From the NCBI GenBank assembly GCA_052246295.1, contig JBQQCO010000016.1: a stretch of 64,000 bases of DNA; one strand, 5' to 3'. The position numbers and the translations under genes were made by a program. The stretch is from Piscibacillus sp052246295. GTDB lineage: Bacteria; Bacillota; Bacilli; Bacillales; Alkalibacillaceae. The notes below the pieces were generated by a model that was given only the letters and a program-made list of their open reading frames with translations, searched no databases and was not told the DNA's origin. Shown in pieces: positions 41,827 to 50,887 of the stretch. The stretch's first letter is position 1, and every line of letters begins with the position of its first letter.

Positions 41827-44030
41827 TATTTCTTACTCTTCTTTGGCTTTTTATTTAATTTCTTTGCTTTAATGACTTTGTCTTCTTTTTCTTTCTTCTT
41901 AGGTTCCATTCCAACGATTTCAAAGTCGATGACGCGCTCTTCAATATTCGTACTGACAACACGTACTCGAACTTCATCACCAATTCTAAAGATGTTTCCT
42001 GTTCGCTCACCAATCATGACATGATGTTTGTCATCAAAATGGTAGTAATCATCAGTCAAGTAGCTAACGTGAACAAGTCCTTCAATCGTATTCGGTAACT
42101 CGACAAACATACCGAAGTTGGTAATCGAGCTAATGATCCCGTCAAATTCTTCACCAATTTTATTGCTCATGAACTGAGCTTTCTTAAGGTCATCCGTCTC
42201 ACGTTCGGCGTCAATCGAACGACGCTCCATTTCGGACGTGTGACGAGCAATATCAGGAAGCTTATTTTTCCATTCATCTTGAGTATCTAACCCGATATCA
42301 CCTTCAATAATGTACCTTCTAATTAATCGGTGAACGATTAAGTCAGGGTAACGACGAATTGGGGACGTGAAGTGTGTGTAAAACTTCGTCGCCAACCCAA
42401 AGTGGCCGATACTCTCAGGTGCATAGCGTGCTTTCTGCATAGAGCGGAGCATTAGTTTTGAGACAATCAAGTCTTCCTTGCTTCCTCTAATTTCATCAAG
42501 TACACCTTGTAAGGCTTTTGGATGAATGGTATCGATAGATCCTTTAATTTGGTAACCAAGGTTTGCAATAAACTCAAAGAACGTTTGTAGTTTACCTGGA
42601 TCTGGATCTTCGTGAATTCGGTGAATAAATGGTACTTCCATCCAATGGAAATGCTCTGCGATTGTTTCGTTAGCTGCTAGCATAAAGTCCTCGATAATTC
42701 TCTCAGCTTCTCCGCGTTCACGTAAGACAACGTCAATTGGGTCGCCTTGTTCATCCACTAAAACTTCCGCTTCTTTAAAATCAAAATCAATTGCCCCACG
42801 AGCCATACGCTTCTTTCGTAAAACATGAGCAAGCTCATGCATGTCTTTAAACATTGGCACTAATGGCTCGTAGCGTTGATTTAGTTCTTCATCGCCATCC
42901 AAAATACTATTAACATCAACGTACGTCATTCGTTCTGTTGTATTAATCACCGCTTGGAAAATCTCGTGACTAACGATATCACCACTTGAGTCAATTTCCA
43001 TCTCACAACTTAGAGTCAGCCTGTCCACCTGTGGATTCAGTGAACAAATTCCGTTCGATAAACGGTGCGGAATCATCGGAACGACACGGTCTGTCAAATA
43101 AGTACTTGTACTACGTTCAAATGCCTCTTCATCAATTGGAGAACCTTCCTCAACATAATAAGAAACATCCGCAATATAAACACCTAATAAATAGTTACCA
43201 TTCTCAAGTTTCTTAACACGAACCGCATCGTCTAAGTCTTTCGCGTCAGCACCATCAATTGTAACAATCTGTTCTTGACGTAAATCACGGCGGTTTTCAA
43301 TTTCGCTTTCAGAGATTTGATCCGGTACTTCATTAGCATGCTTAATCGTTTCTGGATCAAACTCAGCTTTAATGCCATGTTTATGAATAATCGATAAAAT
43401 TTCGATACCTGGATCATTTTTATGACCTAAGATATTAATGACTTCACCCTCAGCGCTTTTGCGACCTTCTGGATATTCTGTAATTTTAACAATTACCTTA
43501 TGACCATCAACAGCGCCACCTGAGTTTCCTTCACGGATAAAAATATCATTTGGAATACGCTTATCATCCGCAATGACAAAACCGAACCGACCATTATCTT
43601 GGTACGTTCCAACAATTGGTGCATTATTGCGTTCCACGATTCGAACGACAATACCCTCAGGACGATTTCCTGTTTCTGAAGGTGTTTCAACTCGAACGAG
43701 CACAGTATCACCATTCATTGCGGTCATTAAATCCGACTGATGAATATAGATATCAGACTGATCTTCATCATCCGGAATTAAGAAAGCGAATCCTTTAGAG
43801 TGTAACTGAATTCTTCCTCTAATAAGATTCATTCTCTCTGGCAACCCGTAACGGTTTTTACGGTTACGAACGAGTTCTCCTTCGCTTTCAAGCTCATTTA
43901 ATTCTTTCATTAGTTCTTGTAATTCTTCACTTGTGTGCAGGTCAAACTCTTCTTGTAAATCAGAGACACTCATTGGTCTCGTTGCTTCTTCTTCAAAATA
44001 GTTTTTTAGACGTTGCTTCAAATCTGCCAC
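41826..44030 (-). CDS. rnr: RNase R
   Basis: A 734-residue RNB-family 3'-5' exoribonuclease. N-terminal winged HTH, cold-shock domains (about 60-220), the RNB catalytic core with IDGADAKDLDDAVR (about 266-279; catalytic aspartates), FTSPIRRYPDLIVHR, a C-terminal S1 domain (FDGIISSITNFGMFVELPN), and a basic Lys-rich tail. It works with tmRNA in decay of non-stop messages. GTG start behind GAGGTGA. Confidence 0.96.
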   Translation of the reverse strand: MADLKQRLKNYFEEEATRPMSVSDLQEEFDLHTSEELQELMKELNELESEGELVRNRKNRYGLPERMNLIRGRIQLHSKGFAFLIPDDEDQSDIYIHQSDLMTAMNGDTVLVRVETPSETGNRPEGIVVRIVERNNAPIVGTYQDNGRFGFVIADDKRIPNDIFIREGNSGGAVDGHKVIVKITEYPEGRKSAEGEVINILGHKNDPGIEILSIIHKHGIKAEFDPETIKHANEVPDQISESEIENRRDLRQEQIVTIDGADAKDLDDAVRVKKLENGNYLLGVYIADVSYYVEEGSPIDEEAFERSTSTYLTDRVVPMIPHRLSNGICSLNPQVDRLTLSCEMEIDSSGDIVSHEIFQAVINTTERMTYVDVNSILDGDEELNQRYEPLVPMFKDMHELAHVLRKKRMARGAIDFDFKEAEVLVDEQGDPIDVVLRERGEAERIIEDFMLAANETIAEHFHWMEVPFIHRIHEDPDPGKLQTFFEFIANLGYQIKGSIDTIHPKALQGVLDEIRGSKEDLIVSKLMLRSMQKARYAPESIGHFGLATKFYTHFTSPIRRYPDLIVHRLIRRYIIEGDIGLDTQDEWKNKLPDIARHTSEMERRSIDAERETDDLKKAQFMSNKIGEEFDGIISSITNFGMFVELPNTIEGLVHVSYLTDDYYHFDDKHHVMIGERTGNIFRIGDEVRVRVVSTNIEERVIDFEIVGMEPKKKEKEDKVIKAKKLNKKPKKSKK

Positions 44031-44048
44031 ATCGTCACCTCATTTCTG

Positions 44049-44801
44049 CTATTCGGACCAATCAAGTTTTTCTAAAAATTGATAAACATCCTCATGAACT
44101 TGTTCTTTGTAATCACTTAATGTAATAACATGTGGTGCACCTTCGTACCATTTGATATCCTTTTCATCTGCTTCAACATTGTCATATATATATTGTGCAC
44201 TATCTTTATTAATCATTTGATCTTCTTCTGCTTGTAAGACAAATGTTGGTGCATAAATGGTATCAATCTCATCGTGCACTTCTTCAATTAGTTTACTTAA
44301 TGACTGGAAGGTATCATCCGAGTTCTCTACTAACTCATCTACTTCCTGTTTAATGTCATCATCGTCTTTTTGTTCTAGTTGTTTATATTCTTTTGCAAAT
44401 TGACGAAAACCTTGCGTCAATTCTTCAACATTATCAAAAAAGACAGGCGAACAAATCGGGATGACAGCTTTTACTGGTTTGTTATAGGCTAGGCGTAATG
44501 CTAAAACTCCCCCTAGTGATAAGCCAGCAACAGCTATATTATCGTATCCAAGGTTTTTCAAATGTTCGTACCCATCTACAGCATCTTGCCACCAGTCCTT
44601 AGCATTTGATTTAACAAGCTCTTCTGGTGGTGCGCCGTGTCCTTTGTAAATCGGCGCATGTGAGGTGTAGCCTTTTTTTTCTAAATAACGACCTAACATT
44701 CTGACATCTGCCGAATGGCCTGTGAAACCATGTAAAAGTAGGACAGCTCTTTTGCTATCTTTTACTTCGAATGTAAATGGTTCTGGTTGTTTGATTTGCA
44801 T
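44049..44801 (-). CDS. est: Carboxylesterase, YvaK/Est30-like
   Basis: A 250-residue alpha/beta hydrolase. The nucleophile is in VAGLSLGGVLALRL (Ser about 93), the acid in LQAEEDQMINKDSAQY, and the His in EGAPHVITL near the C-terminus; the oxyanion-loop motif is LLHGFTGHSADVRMLG. It lies between secG and rnr as in B. subtilis. ATG after GAAGGTGATC. Confidence 0.92.
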   Translation of the reverse strand: MQIKQPEPFTFEVKDSKRAVLLLHGFTGHSADVRMLGRYLEKKGYTSHAPIYKGHGAPPEELVKSNAKDWWQDAVDGYEHLKNLGYDNIAVAGLSLGGVLALRLAYNKPVKAVIPICSPVFFDNVEELTQGFRQFAKEYKQLEQKDDDDIKQEVDELVENSDDTFQSLSKLIEEVHDEIDTIYAPTFVLQAEEDQMINKDSAQYIYDNVEADEKDIKWYEGAPHVITLSDYKEQVHEDVYQFLEKLDWSE

Positions 44802-44928
44802 CTTGATCACCTTCCATATTTCTACTTATTAGTTTCCCTATTTACGTTTGTGATAATCATACTCATTGAAAATTTTTCATATCCACTTTATTTTTAGAAA
44901 AATATACCAGCATTAATTCACATAAGAA

Positions 44929-45005
44929 AACCCGCCATAAATGGCGAGCCATTATTAAAGTATCTTTATGTAAGTAAAAAAACAGTAAGTGTGTCACTTA
45001 CTGTT
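44929..45005 (-). terminator. Two terminators in series after secG
   Basis: First (44981-45005): AACAGTAAGTG with CACTTACTGTT and a T-run. Second (44931-44948): CTCGCCAT with ATGGCGGG followed by TTTTCTT. Both are oriented with secG, in the 220-bp gap before the esterase gene. Confidence 0.75.
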
Positions 45006-45019
45006 TTCGGCTCACGAAA

Positions 45020-45250
45020 TTAAAGAATATAACCTAATAAGAACGTAATAACCATGAACGCTACACCAAAAATAATCGTTAGTCGGTGTAATACGCCATC
45101 GATTCCACGTGCTTTTTGTTTACCAAATAGTTGCTCAGCACCACCTGAGATTGCGCCAGATAGTCCAGCACTTTTACCCGACTGAAGTAATACAACAACA
45201 ATAAGACCGATTGTAGTAATGAATAATAGCGTAACTAAAAATGTATACAT
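45020..45250 (-). CDS. secG: SecG, preprotein translocase subunit
   Basis: A 76-residue protein with two membrane helices and the conserved cytoplasmic loop SGKSAGLSGAISGGAEQLFG then KQKARGID. ATG behind TAGGAGGTC. It supports SecYE in protein export. Confidence 0.95.
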   Translation of the reverse strand: MYTFLVTLLFITTIGLIVVVLLQSGKSAGLSGAISGGAEQLFGKQKARGIDGVLHRLTIIFGVAFMVITFLLGYIL

Positions 45251-45372
45251 TCTATTGACCTCCTAGTTCATACGGACAATTCCATAATATAAATGTAGCA
45301 CAATCTTACGACAATTCGCAAGGTCATTTTGAATTAAATCGATATAGAACATAATAGAGTTAAAATACTATT

Positions 45373-45412
45373 AATAAAAGCCGAACCTAGTAATAGTTCG
45401 GCTTTTATTTTT
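45373..45412. terminator. Intrinsic terminator in 320-bp gap
   Basis: AATAAAAGCCGAAC pairs with GTTCGGCTTTTATT around a short loop. It probably ends the symporter transcript on the minus strand, and resembles the terminator at 38837. Confidence 0.8.
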
Positions 45413-45416
45413 TTGG

Positions 45417-45528
45417 GCCAAAATGCTTCGCTTTCCGCAGGCACGGCTTCAACTTCCCCAAACTCACTTCCGTTCGTTTGACGTAATTTTCTGCTCGTGC
45501 TTTTCCTGCTGGAGTCTCGCATTTTGGC
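45417..45528. repeat. Dispersed palindromic Bacillaceae repeat element
   Basis: A 112-bp element with inverted ends, GCCAAAATGC and GCATTTTGGC. Its interior contains CGCTTTCCGCAGGCACGGCT and CTCGTGCTTTTCCTGCTGGA; I recall similar G+C-rich words scattered between genes in many Bacillus genomes. Part of it recurs at 23967-24010. A short open frame across it is spurious. Confidence 0.7.
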
Positions 45529-45571
45529 TAAGATTAACTTCAGTTACTTTATTATACTTACTATACCTAAC

Positions 45572-46819
45572 TTAAGCCTCGTCGCTGATTGACGGTTTCT
45601 TTTCTTCTAAATCTGGTTCTGTTTCTGATACAAACAACGCACATGTTGCGTCACCTGTTACGTTAACAGCTGTACGTGTCATATCAAGTAGACGATCTAC
45701 ACCAAGAATCAAACCAATAGCTTCTACAGGTAAGCCAACTTGATCTAGCACCATTGCTAACATAATTAGACCTACACCCGGTACACCAGCAGTACCAATT
45801 GATGCAAGAATCGCAATTAATAATACTGTTAAGATTTGCGTAAAGCTTAAGTCTACGGCATATACTTGTGCGATAAACACAGTCGCCACACCCTGCATAA
45901 TAGCGGTACCATCCATATTAATTGTGGCACCTAATGGTTGAACGAAACTACTAACTGATTTGCGTACACCTAGACGTTCTTGAGCTGTTTTCATACTAAC
46001 AGGTAATGTAGCACCACTACTTGCTGTACCAAATGCAACACTCATAGCAGGTGAGAAGTTTTTAAAGAACCACCATGGGCTCTTCTTAGCCACGAACTTA
46101 ATCACTGAACCGTAAGTAACAATTGCGTGAATAAATAACGCAGCAAGTACTACAATGAAGTAAGCTGCCATTGATTTAATAGCATCAAGTCCTGCACCAC
46201 CTACAGCCGATGCAATAAGACCAAATGCACCAAACGGAGCTGTGTACATAACAATCATAATTAAATACATGACCAGCTCATTCGCTTGTTCAAATAAACG
46301 ATAGATACGATCTGTTTTCTTTGTAAGCATTGCTAGACCAAAGCCGATAAAAATCGCAAAGAAGATGATTTGAAGCATTTCTCCGGATGTCATCGCGTCT
46401 ATTGGATTTGTTGGAATTATATTAACTAATGTATCTACAACCGATGGAGCTTCATCGCTTTCAAAGTTCTCAGCTTCTTCATTCATTAAACCAGGTTCAC
46501 CTGGTTGTACAATAAATGCTAGTGCCATTGCGATTGAAATCGCTACCGCAGTTGAAAATAAGAAAAAGATGATTGTTTTTCCGCCAATACGTCCCAACTT
46601 TTTAGGGTCACCAATATTAGCTGTACCAAGAACAATAGATATGAATACAATCGGGACCACCATCATTTGGATTAGACGTAAGAATATATCCCCTAATGGT
46701 GCGAATAGGTACTTGTCTACTGGACCGAATAGATCAGGAGTAAATATGTTCATTCCTAAACCGATAACTATACCTAGTATTAAAGAGTAAATGATGTATT
46801 TAGTTAGATTTTTCACCAT
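45572..46819 (-). CDS. Dicarboxylate/amino acid:cation symporter (Glt/Dct family)
   Basis: A 415-residue transporter with eight membrane helices and two re-entrant loops. Landmarks: FGTASSGATLPVSMKTAQER (serine-rich loop, about 262-281), GATINMDGTAIMQG, and DRLLDMTRTAVNVTGDATCA. Probably sodium- or proton-coupled glutamate/aspartate uptake (GltT/GltP). ATG behind GGGAGG. Confidence 0.9.
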   Translation of the reverse strand: MVKNLTKYIIYSLILGIVIGLGMNIFTPDLFGPVDKYLFAPLGDIFLRLIQMMVVPIVFISIVLGTANIGDPKKLGRIGGKTIIFFLFSTAVAISIAMALAFIVQPGEPGLMNEEAENFESDEAPSVVDTLVNIIPTNPIDAMTSGEMLQIIFFAIFIGFGLAMLTKKTDRIYRLFEQANELVMYLIMIVMYTAPFGAFGLIASAVGGAGLDAIKSMAAYFIVVLAALFIHAIVTYGSVIKFVAKKSPWWFFKNFSPAMSVAFGTASSGATLPVSMKTAQERLGVRKSVSSFVQPLGATINMDGTAIMQGVATVFIAQVYAVDLSFTQILTVLLIAILASIGTAGVPGVGLIMLAMVLDQVGLPVEAIGLILGVDRLLDMTRTAVNVTGDATCALFVSETEPDLEEKKPSISDEA

Positions 46820-47000
46820 ATTTCATAACCTCCCTTTCTCCAATAGTAATACTAAATAAATATGTAACTTTTGTCCAATTTATCACCGAAAAAATAGTCA
46901 AAAATTCACACTGAAAATATTGTCAAACCCTATTATATCAAGGGGTTCTATTTTTGATGCTAGTAAAAAATTACCGGCATAGATTAGACATTTTTTTAGA

Positions 47001-47034
47001 AAAAAAGACTTCCCTCACTGGAGTGGGGAAGTCC
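47001..47034 (-). terminator. eno terminator
   Basis: GACTTCCC pairs with GGGAAGTC, followed by TTTTTTT on the minus strand; ends the pgk-tpiA-gpmI-eno transcript. Confidence 0.9.
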
Positions 47035-47043
47035 CTCCACATA

Positions 47044-48327
47044 TTATTTTAAGTTGTAAAAAGCTGTTGTACCTGCATAAGTTGCGGCAGTTCCTAAGAA
47101 ATCTTCAATTCTTAGAAGTTGGTTGTATTTAGCCACACGATCTGTTCTTGATGGTGCACCCGTTTTAATCTGACCAGCATTAGTTGCAACTGCAATATCC
47201 GCTATGGTCGCGTCTTCTGTTTCACCTGAACGGTGAGAAATAACAGCCGTGTATCCAGCTTTCTTAGCCATTTCAATAGCCTGGAACGTTTCTGTTAATG
47301 TACCGATTTGGTTCACTTTTACAAGGATTGAGTTTCCGATTTCTTTTTCAATACCTTCAGACAGTTTCTTCGTGTTCGTTACGAATAGGTCGTCCCCTAC
47401 TAATTGTACACGATCTCCAATTCGTTCAGTTAAAAGTTTGAAGCCATCCCAGTCATTTTCATCTAATCCATCTTCAATAGAAACGATTGGGAATTTGTTA
47501 ACCATCTCTTCGTACCAATCAACCATTTCTTCAGCAGTACGTGTGACACCTTCACCTTTAAGGTTATATTTTCCATTATCATAGATTTCTGAAGCCGCTA
47601 CGTCCATTGCTAGTTTCACTTCTGAACCTGCTTTATAACCAGCAGCTTCAATTGCTTCTACGATCGTTTCAAGAGCTTCTTCATTAGATTTTAAGTTAGG
47701 GGCAAATCCACCTTCGTCACCTACAGCTGTATTATAGCCTTTGTCTTTTAATACTTTTTTCAGCGCGTGGAAAATTTCCGCACCTTGACGAAGAGCTTCT
47801 TTGAAAGTTGGAGCACCAACAGGCATAATCATAAATTCTTGAATATCGACGTTATTATCAGCATGCTCCCCACCGTTTAAAATGTTCATCATTGGAGTTG
47901 GAAGTGTTGTCGCATTGAATCCACCTAAGTATTGGTAAAGTGGAAGACCTAAGTAATCTGCAGCTGCATGTGCTGTTGCCATAGAAACACCTAGGATTGC
48001 GTTAGCGCCTAGCTTAGCTTTATTTTCTGTTCCATCTAGTTCGATTAACAACTGATCCACTAAAACTTGGTCCGTCACATTGTAGCCAACAAGCTCAGGC
48101 GCAATGATATCATTCACATTTTTTACTGCTTCTTCGACACCTTTTCCTAAGTAACGATTTTTGTCACCATCACGCAATTCAACCGCTTCATATTCACCAG
48201 TTGAAGCACCACTTGGAACAAGCGCAGAGCCAAATGCTCCAGACTCAGTTTGAACTTCAACTTCGATCGTCGGATTACCTCTTGAATCTAATACTTCCCT
48301 AGCATAAACATCAACTATAAATGGCAT
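47044..48327 (-). CDS. eno: Enolase
   Basis: A 427-residue enolase: AREVLDSRGNPTIEVEV at the start, metal and substrate residues in NVDIQEFMIMPVGA, SIEDGLDENDWDG, QLVGDDLFVTN and SHRSGETEDATIADIAV. Last gene of the glycolytic cluster, separated from gpmI by a 21-bp repeat array with no obvious terminator. Confidence 0.98.
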   Translation of the reverse strand: MPFIVDVYAREVLDSRGNPTIEVEVQTESGAFGSALVPSGASTGEYEAVELRDGDKNRYLGKGVEEAVKNVNDIIAPELVGYNVTDQVLVDQLLIELDGTENKAKLGANAILGVSMATAHAAADYLGLPLYQYLGGFNATTLPTPMMNILNGGEHADNNVDIQEFMIMPVGAPTFKEALRQGAEIFHALKKVLKDKGYNTAVGDEGGFAPNLKSNEEALETIVEAIEAAGYKAGSEVKLAMDVAASEIYDNGKYNLKGEGVTRTAEEMVDWYEEMVNKFPIVSIEDGLDENDWDGFKLLTERIGDRVQLVGDDLFVTNTKKLSEGIEKEIGNSILVKVNQIGTLTETFQAIEMAKKAGYTAVISHRSGETEDATIADIAVATNAGQIKTGAPSRTDRVAKYNQLLRIEDFLGTAATYAGTTAFYNLK

Positions 48328-48394
48328 GTTTGAAACTCTCCTTTATTCTTTTTTATAAAAATTCATCAGGCTTTGTTTACGGACTGTTTTTGAA

Positions 48395-48575
48395 AATTAA
48401 CGGCCCCTTTTCGAGACTTATTGACCCTTTTTTGAGACTTATCGACCCTTTTTCAGGATTTATCGACCTTTTAACTAAATTTATCGACCCTTGATTAGAA
48501 AATATCGACCCTTGCTCAAGTTTTATCGGTCAGTTTTTTTAATTTATCGGTCACTTTTCCGAAAATATCAGTCAG
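48395..48575. repeat. Intergenic 21-bp array, word TTATCGACCCTT
   Basis: Nine units at exact 21-bp steps: 48397, 48418, 48439, 48460, 48481, 48502, 48523, 48544 and 48565. The word drifts from TTATCGACC to TTATCGGTC to ATATCAGTC approaching gpmI, ending at its stop codon. It lies inside the glycolytic operon and would be transcribed between gpmI and eno. Confidence 0.95.
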
Positions 48576-50111
48576 TTATTTAATTAACGATTGGCCTGTC
48601 ATTTCTGTAGGTTGTTTAATATCTAATAAATCCAATACCGTTGGCGATAGGTCACCTAAAATTCCATCATCACGTAGTTCTAAGCCTGATTTCGTTACGA
48701 TTACGGGAACAGGATTGGTCGTATGAGCGGTCATTGGACTGCCGTCTTCATTTAAAACTTGATCGGCATTTCCGTGGTCTGCTGTGATAACCGCGTGGCC
48801 ACCTAACTCAACTATTTGATCTACGACTTTGCCTAAGCACTCATCAACTGCTTCAACTGCTTTAACAGTAGGTTCGACTTTTCCTGAATGGCCGACCATA
48901 TCAGGGTTCGCAAAGTTCAGGATAATCAGGTTTGGTGGGTCTTCTTCTAACGTTCCTAGTAAAGCACCTGTCACTTCATAAGCACTCATTTCTGGCTTCA
49001 AGTCATAAGTCGCAACTTTGGGTGAATCGATTAAAATTCGTTTCTCCCCTTCAAATTCTTGGTCGAGCCCACCACTCATGAAATAAGTCACATGAGGGTA
49101 CTTCTCCGTTTCTGCAATGCGGAGTTGCTTTAAACCTTCATTAGCAACGACTTCACCAATCGTATTCTTTGGCATGTTTGGTGGATAAGCTACATGAACA
49201 TTTAAGTCCTCACTGTATTGCGTCATCGTCACCATTTCTAAATTATTTAAAGGTTCATAGGTTTCTTCAAAAACATCTAAACGATTATTTGCAAAAACAT
49301 CCGTTAACTGTAGTGCGCGGTCTGGTCTGAAGTTGGCAAAAATTATCGCATCTCCATCTTGAACCTTTCCGACAGGTGAACCTGATTCATCCGTCATGAC
49401 GAATGGATCAACAAATTCGTCCACAACATCTATGTTGTAAGAATCTTCAACAGATTGAACAGCATTCTGAGATGTCGGACCTTCACCTAAACGTATCGCA
49501 CGGAACGCTTTTTCCACACGCTCCCAACGATTGTCACGATCCATCGCATAATAACGACCAGATACTGTCGCAAGTCGGCCAACACCTAGTTCATCCATTT
49601 TCGCTTGCAACTCTTCAAGATAAGTAACTGCTGTTTTAGGTCCGACATCACGGCCATCTAAAAACGCATGAACATAAACATCTTCAACCTCTTGCTCTTT
49701 TGCCATCTCTAGTAAAGCAAATAGATGTTTAATATGACTATGAACACCACCATCAGATAACAAACCAAAAATATGGAGCGCACCGTCATTATTTTTCGCA
49801 TGACTAGAAGCCTTCACAAACGCTTCATTTTGATGAAACTCACGCTCTTTAATCGATAAATTAATGCGAGTTAAGTTTTGATAAACAATGCGGCCTGCAC
49901 CTATATTTAGGTGTCCTACTTCTGAGTTCCCCATTTGACCTTCTGGAAGACCAACTGCTTCTCCATATGCCCTTAGCGTAGAATGGGGATAGTTATTCCA
50001 GTAACGGTCAAAATTAGGCGTGTTCGCTTGTTTAACAGCATTACCATATTCTTCGTCGCGTAAGGCATAACCGTCTAAAATGATGAGTGCCGCGAGTCTG
50101 TTATCGGGCAT
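48576..50111 (-). CDS. gpmI: Phosphoglycerate mutase, cofactor-independent
   Basis: A 511-residue enzyme interconverting 3- and 2-phosphoglycerate. Metal and phosphoserine sites: ILDGYALRDEEYGNA at the start, GNSEVGHLNIGAGR (catalytic Ser about 62), DGRDVGPKTA, NFRPDRALQLT and HGNADQ. Overlaps tpiA by 11 bp. Confidence 0.97.
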   Translation of the reverse strand: MPDNRLAALIILDGYALRDEEYGNAVKQANTPNFDRYWNNYPHSTLRAYGEAVGLPEGQMGNSEVGHLNIGAGRIVYQNLTRINLSIKEREFHQNEAFVKASSHAKNNDGALHIFGLLSDGGVHSHIKHLFALLEMAKEQEVEDVYVHAFLDGRDVGPKTAVTYLEELQAKMDELGVGRLATVSGRYYAMDRDNRWERVEKAFRAIRLGEGPTSQNAVQSVEDSYNIDVVDEFVDPFVMTDESGSPVGKVQDGDAIIFANFRPDRALQLTDVFANNRLDVFEETYEPLNNLEMVTMTQYSEDLNVHVAYPPNMPKNTIGEVVANEGLKQLRIAETEKYPHVTYFMSGGLDQEFEGEKRILIDSPKVATYDLKPEMSAYEVTGALLGTLEEDPPNLIILNFANPDMVGHSGKVEPTVKAVEAVDECLGKVVDQIVELGGHAVITADHGNADQVLNEDGSPMTAHTTNPVPVIVTKSGLELRDDGILGDLSPTVLDLLDIKQPTEMTGQSLIK

Positions 50112-50865
50112 TCTGACCAGCCTCCACTAATTTTAAGAATGAGTCTTCTTTTAAACTTGCGCCACCAACAAGTGCACCGTCGATATCTGATTGGCTTAAA
50201 AGCTCTTCAATATTTTCAGGCTTCACGCTTCCACCGTATTGAATGCGGACTTCTTGTGCCACTTCTTCGCTAAATTGATCTTGAACCACTTGACGGATAT
50301 GAGCACATACTTCATTTGCTTGTTCTGTTGTGGCTGTTTTTCCTGTACCGATTGCCCAAATCGGTTCATAAGCAAGAACAACTTGTTTCGCTTGTTCGTC
50401 TGTTAATCCTTGAAGGGCGTTACGAACTTGTCCCTCAACAAAGCTCATTGTTTCATTGTTTTCACGTTGCTCTAACGATTCACCTACGCAAACGATCGGT
50501 AGTAAGTTATGTGCAAAAGCTGCTAAAGTCTTTTTGTTAACTGACTCATCTGTTTCGTTGAAATACTGACGACGTTCTGAGTGTCCGATCACGACATAAT
50601 CTACAAGTAAGTCTTCCAACATGCTTGGGCTTACTTCGCCAGTGAAGGCACCGCTTTCTTCATAGTGCATGTTTTGAGCACCGATCTTCACGTGAAATTC
50701 TCTTGCCGCTTCTGATAAAAATGGAATATGAACAAATGGCGCACAAACAACTGTGTCCACTTCATCGTTTGAAGGTACTTTTTCACGGATATCAACGACA
50801 AAACGCGCCCCTTCAGCCACAAGCTTATTCATTTTCCAGTTTCCTGCAATGATTGGTTTTCTCAT
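50101..50865 (-). CDS. tpiA: Triosephosphate isomerase
   Basis: A 254-residue TIM barrel: IAGNWKMNK at the start, YVVIGHSERRQYF (catalytic His about 95), VLAYEPIWAIGTGK (catalytic Glu about 167) and IQYGGSVKPENI. Confidence 0.98.
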   Translation of the reverse strand: MRKPIIAGNWKMNKLVAEGARFVVDIREKVPSNDEVDTVVCAPFVHIPFLSEAAREFHVKIGAQNMHYEESGAFTGEVSPSMLEDLLVDYVVIGHSERRQYFNETDESVNKKTLAAFAHNLLPIVCVGESLEQRENNETMSFVEGQVRNALQGLTDEQAKQVVLAYEPIWAIGTGKTATTEQANEVCAHIRQVVQDQFSEEVAQEVRIQYGGSVKPENIEELLSQSDIDGALVGGASLKEDSFLKLVEAGQNAR

Positions 50866-50887
50866 GATTTCACCTCTGTATTTTAAA

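Noticed and set aside
45334..45522. 62-codon frame
   Set aside because: Covers a terminator and the dispersed repeat; composition is that of the repeat.
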